Shown here in pieces: positions 41,661 to 47,744 of a stretch of DNA of 47,744 bases (positions are counted from its first letter, which is position 1; each line of letters opens with the position of its first letter). The translations under genes were made by a program, and so were the position numbers. The notes below the pieces were generated by a model. The model made no database searches. It saw only the letters and a program-made list of their open reading frames with translations, and was not told the DNA's origin. This DNA is from Chara braunii (Eukaryota > Streptophyta > Charophyceae > Charales > Characeae), in NCBI GenBank assembly GCA_003427395.1, contig BFEA01000555.1, positions 197,706 to 245,449 of the forward strand. The letters run 5' to 3'.

Positions 41661-41868
41661 TATTTTCCGAGGAGAAAAACAAACCACGTACATACATACA
41701 TTACCCTAGTGTGTGTGTAGGATGAGCAAAATCGGAATGAATCTTCAGCCAGAATATGGAAATATACACTGCCACCTTTTTTTTTTAATTCATGTGTGCA
41801 TCAATTGAGCAACCTGCCAATTTGCAAAATGAGAAGGAATCTTCCGCAAGAACATAGGAAGATACACC

Positions 41869-42741
41869 ATGACAGATAGATACATTGAAAAGAAATCCTG
41901 GTGTGAGTATGGACTAAGGTTGGCAGTGATGAGGGATAAGAAGAGGAGAGTGGACGCGGCAGCGGAGGCGGCAGAAGAATTAGAGGAGGTAAAAAAGATA
42001 GAAGAGCAACTAGCCGCCCAGACTGAACTCCCAACCCAAATGCGAGTCATAGCTCGAAATGTTGCACGCCTGGCACGAATTCAGGCGGAGCAATACGACT
42101 TTAGGAGTCAACACATAGCTGTGCATTCAATAAAGTTGGGATTCCGGGACTTTGCTCGAGAGTTGGTAGGCGCTATAGGCACTGAGGTGGGCCACTGCCT
42201 CGACAAGACTGAGCGGTTCTGCGCTGGCGCTATTGAGGGCGTCAAGGCGACGATCCCCAAGGAGGAGGAAGCACGTCCTCCTCGTCGGGAACCGGTCAAG
42301 GTCAAATTCCCTGATTCCTACAGTGGGAAAAGGGAAGATAACTTTGACAACTGGGAAGCCAACGTTAAGACCTATGTGCACTCGCAACAGGTCTCCCCGG
42401 ATCAGCAGGTTCTAATTGCGATCCACGCGCTGAGAGATGAGGCCGCCAGTTTTGCAAGGTCCCTAGTTCGCACTGCCAACTGTAGTGANGATCCCGTTGC
42501 GTACTCCTCGTTCACGTCCCTCACCGAATTCCTGAAATTGCTGCGCGAGCGATTTGCTGATGTCACTTGCAGTGTTAAGGCCTCAGACAAGCTCCAAACC
42601 ATCCATTCTCGTAAATGGAAGAGTGCCAGGGCGCTCAAGGGCACGATGGATGAATTGGTGGCCGTCCCTGTCTACCTTCTGGCACAAGGACTTAGACAAA
42701 GGGAAGCAATGGAAAGGCTGCACTATCTCAGGGCAGGTTAA
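41869..42741 (+). pseudogene. Element 2 gag (matrix/capsid)
   Basis: ATG at 41869. The N-terminal part is Glu/Ala/Lys-rich helical (A-A-A-E-A-A-E-E-L-E-E-V-K-K). The capsid-like region starts V-K-F-P-D-S-Y-S-G-K-R-E-D-N-F-D-N-W, has A-I-H-A-L-R-D-E-A-A-S-F-A and L-R-E-R-F-A-D-V, matching the Retrotrans_gag pattern. One codon contains an undetermined base (42489). The frame shifts near 42700, where the expected C-terminal capsid continues in the frame ending at 43120. Confidence 0.8.
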
Positions 42742-43230
42742 GACCCAGGACAGCCTTGTCCTGACCTTAGATGAGGGTAGTGTGGATGAGATCCCCTGCG
42801 AACAGATCGAGTGGGGGTTAGAGGAAGAGGACAACGGTGTGGGCCAGGGGAGCACTTACGCTCCTGTCGCAGCTGGAGGGAGGCCGCAAGGAGGACGAGG
42901 CCAGGGCCAAGGGGGTCGGGCCTCAGGGAGTCGGTTTCAAGGCGATCAGGGGGTTGGCGGCAGAGGAGGAAACCGCCAAGCGGGAGGCAGGGGTCAAGGT
43001 CCCACGCAAAACCGTCCCAGGAATAGTTCTCCCTATAGAGTAGGAGGATGGCACCCGGGGCTACCACATGGTAGGCCTTGGGAAGCTTTGGGTCTGGACC
43101 TGACTTTATGGCAACAATGACTGGACCGGGGCCAGTGCATTTTTTGCGGTGACCCGGGCCATATCATTAAATACTGTCCTAAGTATCGCGAGACCCGAAC
43201 GGCTGCCCAAGGGCCAAAAGGCAGCCGCCG
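42742..43230 (+). pseudogene. Element 2 gag C-terminus with zinc knuckle
   Basis: The frame from about 42742 reads D-E-I-P-C-E-Q-I-E-W then a Gly/Arg/Gln-rich basic segment, and reaches TGA at 43118-43120 after W-Q-Q. In the same frame the knuckle C-I-F-C-G-D-P-G-H-I-I-K-Y-C lies at 43136-43177 (C-x2-C-x4-H-x4-C). The TGA fits a former TGG. The knuckle and basic tail would bind RNA. Confidence 0.8.
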
Positions 43231-43308
43231 GTAGGGGTAGCAACTGCCCCTACCATTAGGCCATCTGGGGAACATAGCGCTAGCCGGCAGGAGACTCCCA
43301 CAACACAT

Positions 43309-43600
43309 GTGCCTATGGCAGAGGTTGCAGGCCGGTGTCTAGATATCTGCCCAGAGACCGCTTGTATTAGGGTCTCTCTAGACACCTCCCTCACAGACGT
43401 AGCCGAAGAGTTGAAGGAGAGGAGGCCCGCCTGGGCCAAGATGAAGAAGGAGAATAAAGGGCAGCTGATCTTACTAGATACAAAGATTTTTACAGGTAGA
43501 GTAGGGGCCCTAGTAGACTCAGGGGCCACCCGCAACTATATTAGTAAGAAAGCGCTGTAGAAGTTGAGGCTGGGACTTAAAAGTCCAGATATTGACAGAC
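43309..43600 (+). pseudogene. Element 2 aspartic protease
   Basis: The active site is intact: A-L-V-D-S-G-A-T-R-N-Y-I-S. A TAG at 43558-43560 follows K-K-A-L, probably a former CAG. A frameshift near 43590 moves the rest, including P-F-D-I-V-L-G-M-D-W, into the RT frame. Confidence 0.85.
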
Positions 43601-44743
43601 CCCATAGTTAGTATCCTCGCAGACAATCGTACCATGGTTGTAGAGGATTACGTAGAGGGAGTCCAGGCGTATTTCCGCCTAGAGAAAGGTGGGAAAGTGG
43701 AGAAGGTCCTCCACTCCCTGACTCTTCTCGTAGAAGACAGCCTCCCATTTGATATTGTTCTGGGAATGGATTGGGGAGAGGCAGCTGGGGCCACGCTCCA
43801 TTTGAAGGAGCACGAGTGTAGGCTCCCTAGTCCTTCAGGCGAGGCTAAGACTGCCCGCCTGTTTCACGTGTCAGGAGTAGAGAATCCACTGGCACATTGC
43901 TGCCTTAGTGCGCGTGCATTTGCCAAATTAGTAAAGAAGGAGAAACTGGAGGAACAGATTTTTGTCGCCTATGTTAGGCTGGTGACTGAGCCTACGAAAG
44001 AAAAGTCGATTAACCGTGCGATTGCCAAGCTGCTGGAAGAGTTCAAGGATCTAACTGAGCCGCCGATAGGAGTAGTACCGCGGCCCATCCAGCACCGCAT
44101 TGAGATAGGGCTTGACAGTAGAACTCCTAAGGGTGCTGTGTATAGGATGTCCCCACGGGAGTTAGAGGAGCTTCGCAAGCAATTAGACGAGCTCCTCGAG
44201 AAGGGTTGGATTAGGCCCAGTTCGTCTCCTTTTGGAGCGCCTGTTCTCTTTGTTCCTAAGAAAGACGGAGAGCTGAGGATGTGCATAGACTATAGGGGTC
44301 TGAATGCTATTACAGTAAAGAATGCTGAGCCACTGCCTAGGATAGACGATCTCTTAGATCGAGTGCAGGGGGCGAAGTATTTTTCCAAGATAGATTTGAA
44401 GTCCGGACATCATCAGATAGAAGTGCATCCTGATGATCAGTATAAGACAGCCTTCCGGACTAGATATGGGCACTACGAGTTCATAGTGATGCCCTTTGGA
44501 CTAACCAATGCGCCAGCAACTTTTCAGCGGTGTATGAATGATTTGTTTAGGCCATGGTTAGAGAGATTCGTCGCAGCTTACTTAGACGACATCCTAGTGT
44601 TTAGCAGGACCCTCGAAGAGCATCAGGGTCATCTTAGGGAGGTCTTGGAGAAGCTGAGGGAAGCTAACTTCAAGATCAATGCAAAGAAGTGCGATTGGGC
44701 GAAAACCCAAGTTTTGTACTTAAGCCACGTAGCCAGAGGATAG
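43592..44743 (+). pseudogene. Element 2 protease end and reverse transcriptase
   Basis: A 384-codon open frame. It begins with the protease C-terminal half (L-P-F-D-I-V-L-G-M-D-W-G) and continues through R-P-I-Q-H-R-I-E-I, Y-R-M-S-P-R-E-L-E-E-L, K-G-W-I-R-P-S-S-S-P-F-G-A-P-V, M-C-I-D-Y-R-G-L-N, K-I-D-L-K-S-G-H-H-Q-I, V-M-P-F-G-L-T-N-A-P and the catalytic Y-L-D-D (44579-44590) within [11 protein letters not shown]. All RT motifs are intact. The first residue in this frame is a TTG codon, not a true start; translation would enter from upstream. It ends at a TAG (44741) just after a small deletion boundary. Confidence 0.92.
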
Positions 44744-44750
44744 CTAGATC

Positions 44751-45350
44751 GCAGCGATTAGAGATTGGCCCACGCCACGTACGCTGACAGAGTTGCGCTC
44801 GTTTCAGGGCTTAGCTAATTACTACCGGAAGTTCGTGAGGAACTTCTCTACCATCGCTGCGCCCCTTCGCAGATCATTGAGAAAAGAGACCATCTGGAAG
44901 TGGAATAAGGACTGCACGTCTACCATGAAGAAGTTAAAGCAGGCATTGGTAGAGTATCCAGTCCTTAAAGTCGTCGATCCGTCCTTGCCCTTTGTCGTCA
45001 CGACCGATGCGAGTTAATACGGCATAGGCGCAGTGTTACAGCAAGACGATGGCAATGGGTATAGACCCGTAGAGTTCATGTCCGCCAGAATGCCTTCAGA
45101 GAAGGTCGCAACATCTACCTATGAGAGGGAATTCTACGCCCTCAGGCAAGCCTTAGACCACTGGAAGCACTACTTGCTTGGGAGGCACTTCAAAGTCTAT
45201 TCCGACCATGAAACGTTACGATGGTTAAAGACGNAGGCCAAGATGACACCTAAGCTTACTAGGTGGGCCGCAGAGATAGATCAGTACGACTTCGAGCTCA
45301 AGCCTGTCAAAGGGAAGTACAACGTAGTTGCGGATGCTCTGAGTAGAAGA
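44751..45350 (+). pseudogene. Element 2 RT thumb and RNase H, one stop
   Basis: The frame picks up [28 protein letters not shown] (thumb) and the RNase H start V-V-T-T-D-A-S, then TAA at 45015-45017, then Y-G-I-G-A-V-L-Q-Q, Y-E-R-E-F-Y-A-L, Y-S-D-H-E-T-L-R-W-L and A-D-A-L-S-R-R in the same frame. The single stop sits where Gln is usual, one base from CAA. The first catalytic Asp is present. One undetermined base at 45234. Confidence 0.9.
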
Positions 45351-46670
45351 GCTGATTACTTTGGGGCAATAGTACATTACCTCGATATAGGGACGGATCG
45401 ACAGCAGAAGGTTAGAGAAGCCTACGCACAGGACCCTATTTATAGTGACCTCCTTAAGAAGGTCAAAGAGGCCCTAGAGACTGAACCAAACTACCGCACT
45501 ACTGAGGGGTTGCTTTTTGAGAAGACTAATGTTTTTGACCGGCTGTGCATCCCCAACAACGAAGAGATCCGTAGTCTAATTTTGGGGGAATGCCACGACA
45601 CAGAGGGTCATTTTGGTTGGCAAAAGACTTTAGCCAATCTGATGCGCGCGTATACCTGGCCGGGGATGAAGAATGACTGCGTAGAGTATGTTCGTAGTTG
45701 TAAGGTTTACCAGCGTAACAAGAGTTCTACGCGCGCCCTGCTAGGTCTTCTCAGACCCTTGCCCATTCCGGACCAGCCGGGGGACTCAGTGTCCATCGAC
45801 TTCATGGACACTCAAGTCAAGAGTAGGCATGGTAAGAGCCAAGTCATGGTCATTGTTGACCGTTTTAGTAAGTACGCAGTTTTTGTTCCTTTGCCTTCAG
45901 AGGCACATACTGATTTAGTCATACAGAGGTTCTTTGACTGTTGGGTGAGTGAGAATGGAATCCCACTATCAATAGTGAGCGATAGAGATAGTCGTTTTAC
46001 CAGCCAGAACTGGCAAGAACTCATAGGAGTATATGGATCTAAGTTGTTGATGTCGTCCGGCCGCCATCCAGAGACTAACGGTCAGACCGAGCAAATGAAC
46101 AAGATCCTACAGCAAGTTCTGCGCATGTACATTAGGCCAGATCAGATTAACTGGGATGAGATGCTGCCTAAAGTAGCTAGTGCGTACAACAACAGCCTGC
46201 ATCTGTCTACTTGTCGCACTCCCAACGAACTGCACAAGTCCTTTAGGCCCCGTAGACCGTTCGAGGGACTCAACCGGGATCAGATTCACAGATTACCGCC
46301 CGGGACCAGGGAGTTTGTTGTACAACACGAGAAAGAACTAGGTACTGTTGTAGAGAACCTCAGGAAGGCCCAGTATAGGATGATAGACCACGCGAACAGA
46401 CATCGTCGCCCCTCACAGTTTCAAGTAGGCGACTTAGTCTGGGTCAGTTCTAAGGAGTTTGCACCTGAGGAGAATATCTCGCAGAAGTTACTGCCCACAT
46501 ATAGAGGACCGTGGCCCGTTCTAGAAGTCAAGGGCGGCGAAGATGGACCGTCTTATACCATAGAACTCCCAGCACACCTCCACACTTACCCAATTTTCCA
46601 TGCATCAAAGTTATTACCTTGTCAGACAAGTGATCAGTTTCCATCCCGTAGATCAATGATCCCACCGGAT
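45351..46670 (+). pseudogene. Element 2 integrase, zinc ligand Cys changed to Tyr
   Basis: In one frame with RNase H. The N-terminal zinc domain has E-C-H-D-T-E-G-H-F-G but ends C-K-V-Y-Q-R-N-K, so the fourth ligand is Tyr (codon 45708-45710) where element 1 keeps Cys. The catalytic core has V-S-I-D-F-M-D, S-D-R-D-S-R-F and N-G-Q-T-E-Q-M-N, giving the D, D and E residues. The C-terminal part has G-D-L-V-W-V and L-L-P-T-Y-R-G-P-W-P-V-L ... H-T-Y-P-I-F-H-A-S-K-L-L-P. The enzyme would insert element DNA, but the zinc domain defect should hinder assembly. Confidence 0.92.
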
Positions 46671-46886
46671 ATGGATGGAAGATATGACATCGATGGTATA
46701 GTGGTTGAAGATGTCTTCAGAACTGGAGGTAGGGGTCGTCTGCAGAAACAGTACAAGGTTCATTTTAGTTACCAAGAACCGGAAGACGACCGCTGGTTTA
46801 CAAGATCTGAACTTCTAGAGACAGCTCCCGATATAGTCCGGGCCTACGAGAGACAACAGCGAGGTAAAGGTCCTGCCTTGGACTGA
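46671..46886 (+). pseudogene. Element 2 chromodomain-like C-terminus
   Basis: The last ~65 residues read Y-D-I-D-G-I-V-V-E-D-V-F, then Y-K-V-H-F-S-Y-Q-E-P-E-D-D-R-W-F-T-R-S-E-L-L and I-V-R-A-Y-E. Spacing matches a chromodomain (strand, strand, W-x-x-x-x-x-L, C-terminal helix). Such domains in chromoviral integrases bind heterochromatin marks and steer insertion. This frame is intact to its TGA. Confidence 0.75.
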
Positions 46887-46889
46887 AAT

Positions 46890-46907
46890 TTTCTCGGAGG
46901 ACCTCGA
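46890..46907 (+). promoter_or_regulatory. Conserved CTCGGAGG(A/T)CCTCG word after the stop
   Basis: CTCGGAGGACCTCG lies a few bases after the stop of element 2; CTCGGAGGTCCTCG overlaps or follows the stop of element 1 (20873-20890). It is near-palindromic (GAGGWCCTC) and purine-rich DNA follows, so it may be part of the polypurine-tract region. Confidence 0.5.
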
Positions 46908-46925
46908 ATTTAGGCCGGCGGGAGT

Positions 46926-47744
46926 GAAACGGTATTCACCAGTTCGCAGTAGCGAATGCAGATCCCAGGGCTCGATCCCTAGTTCCCCGTCTTACCTGTG
47001 TACAGTAATAGTGTCCACCCGTAGATTTGAACCTGCGACCTGTAGGACCGCCAGTGGTAGGTAGGTTTTCGTAGGTCACAGGGTAGAGGGGATTGAACTG
47101 CAGACCTGTAGGGTAGGAGTCTAGACAGTTCTGAAGTCGTAGCTGTAGGATGCCTGAAGGGTCAAGGTCGTAGCTGCTACTTACCTGAAGGGGCAAAGTC
47201 GTAGCTGCTATAGTACCGAAAGGCCAAGTTAGAGGTTTCTAGAAGTGGCCTTTCGGAGTGGACCTGCGTTGAACAGAGGCAAGTGGTCAAGTGGTGGTAG
47301 GCCACCTCGCTGAGTCAACAGTCCCAGTTAGGCAGTCCGGTCCTGTCCAGCAAGTACCGTCTGGGACTGTGTGCACCAGGGGCCAAGGGACACAGGGCAG
47401 ACCAACGCAGCATAGAAGTATAAATCAAGAGGCTGCGTCAGCCATTATTCATTCCTGCGGAAGCCATGCGGAACCGCTGCCTCAGCAGCTTGTGCGAGGA
47501 GGTCTGCAGAAGGCCCGAAGACGAAGTGGGCGAGAGTGACGTACTGTGGCCATAGCAGTAGGGTAGCGGCGGCCATAGCCGCCATAGCTGTAACTTAGGG
47601 GAAGAGTGTGTATACTGTGTGTGTGTGTACTGAGTATCGCGTGTGGGACATCCAGGGTGATCCAGAGTGTGAACAGTGAGTTTGTTTGAGGCGCACAGTC
47701 GCCATAGCCAGTGGAAGCGAACTGTTACTTGGAAGCCATATCTC
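46926..47744. other. 3' flank of element 2, LTR-like, truncated by window
   Basis: No protein gene. TAGG-rich DNA, a (GT)n stretch near 47620 and a cluster of GCCATAGC words. Probably the 3' LTR; its end lies outside the window. Confidence 0.45.
47549..47589 (+). repeat. Cluster of three GCCATAGC words
   Basis: GCCATAGCA at 47549, GCCATAGCC at 47572 and GCCATAGCT at 47581; another GCCATAGCC at 47701. The densest patch of a word that recurs through the whole window. Confidence 0.9.

Larger units (their letters stand above)
41869..46886 (+). mobile_element. Ty3/gypsy retrotransposon 2 (near-complete internal region)
   Basis: gag, zinc knuckle, protease, RT, RNase H, integrase, chromodomain in standard order. 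Disablements: frameshifts near 42700, 43200-43300 and 43590; stops at 43118, 43558 and 45015; a small deletion near 44740; and a mutated integrase zinc ligand. It is less decayed than element 1. No 5' LTR is visible; the 5' side meets the GC-word array and trinucleotide tract. Confidence 0.93.

Noticed and set aside
46950-47110. tRNA-like words (GGCTCGATCCC on plus; reverse complement of GATTTGAACCTGCGACC and GATTGAACTGCAGACC)
   Set aside because: They resemble T-arms, but no acceptor stem, anticodon arm or A box could be fitted on either strand.

Overview
The window is nuclear DNA from a large, repeat-rich eukaryotic genome. The evidence is decayed non-LTR (LINE) retrotransposons, two Ty3/gypsy elements with chromodomain-like C-termini, many micro- and minisatellites, GT-AG-type splice donors, a TATA promoter and very low gene density. 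Single undetermined bases (39096, 42489, 45234) suggest a draft assembly. Chromodomain Ty3 elements plus GC-moderate, TAGG-rich LTR-like DNA fit a green plant lineage; a streptophyte alga such as Chara is my guess from general impression, not something the sequence proves.

Layout. 1-4085: a LINE whose 3' part lies on the minus strand (endonuclease C-terminus, partial RT, post-RT, zf-RVT) and whose 5' part lies inverted on the plus strand (ORF1-like tail plus endonuclease N-terminus), as expected from twin priming. 4284-5692: two overlapping minus-strand frames (ATGA overlap) preceded by two 115-bp leader monomers. 6465-8870: inverted repeats, a cluster of TGCCACGTGGCA-type palindromes, a poly-G run and long GT/GA microsatellites. 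8927-12547: the best host-gene candidate, a 3.6-kb exon ending at a GTGAGT donor, encoding a protein with two SUMO-interaction-like motifs and about twelve degenerate 30-residue repeats. 14216-14249: a sequence that folds exactly as a group II intron domain V.

15645-20873: Ty3/gypsy element 1 (gag-PR-RT-RH-IN-chromodomain), full of stops and frameshifts. 21912-25145: three copies of one dispersed repeat carrying a conserved splice-donor-like site. 25672-28340: hairpins, including a precursor-miRNA-like one and a three-copy hairpin with a compensatory base-pair change. 28555-30672: an eroded minus-strand Ty3/gypsy fragment, partly present again as an inverted copy around a 150-bp tandem array. 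33250-33365: a tRNA-derived SINE-like element. 34240-38815: a set of elements built from locus-specific GC words plus A-tracts, two of them sharing a 37-nt module. 36337-38061: a long frame closed only by stop codons, with a Cys/His-rich end. 38497-38533: a hammerhead-ribozyme-like core. 38869-41300: tandem repeats, a TATA box inside an 8-bp palindrome, a ~120-bp-arm hairpin and a 1.75-kb trinucleotide tract. 41869-46886: Ty3/gypsy element 2, the better preserved copy. The 3' flank (46926-47744) is LTR-like but cut by the window end.

Two signals run through the whole window. First, the 9-mer GCCATAGCC occurs about ten times by hand count where fewer than one is expected. Second, most premature stops in the mobile elements look like C:G to T:A changes (TGG to TGA/TAG, CAG to TAG, CAA to TAA), as expected from decay of methylated, silenced DNA.
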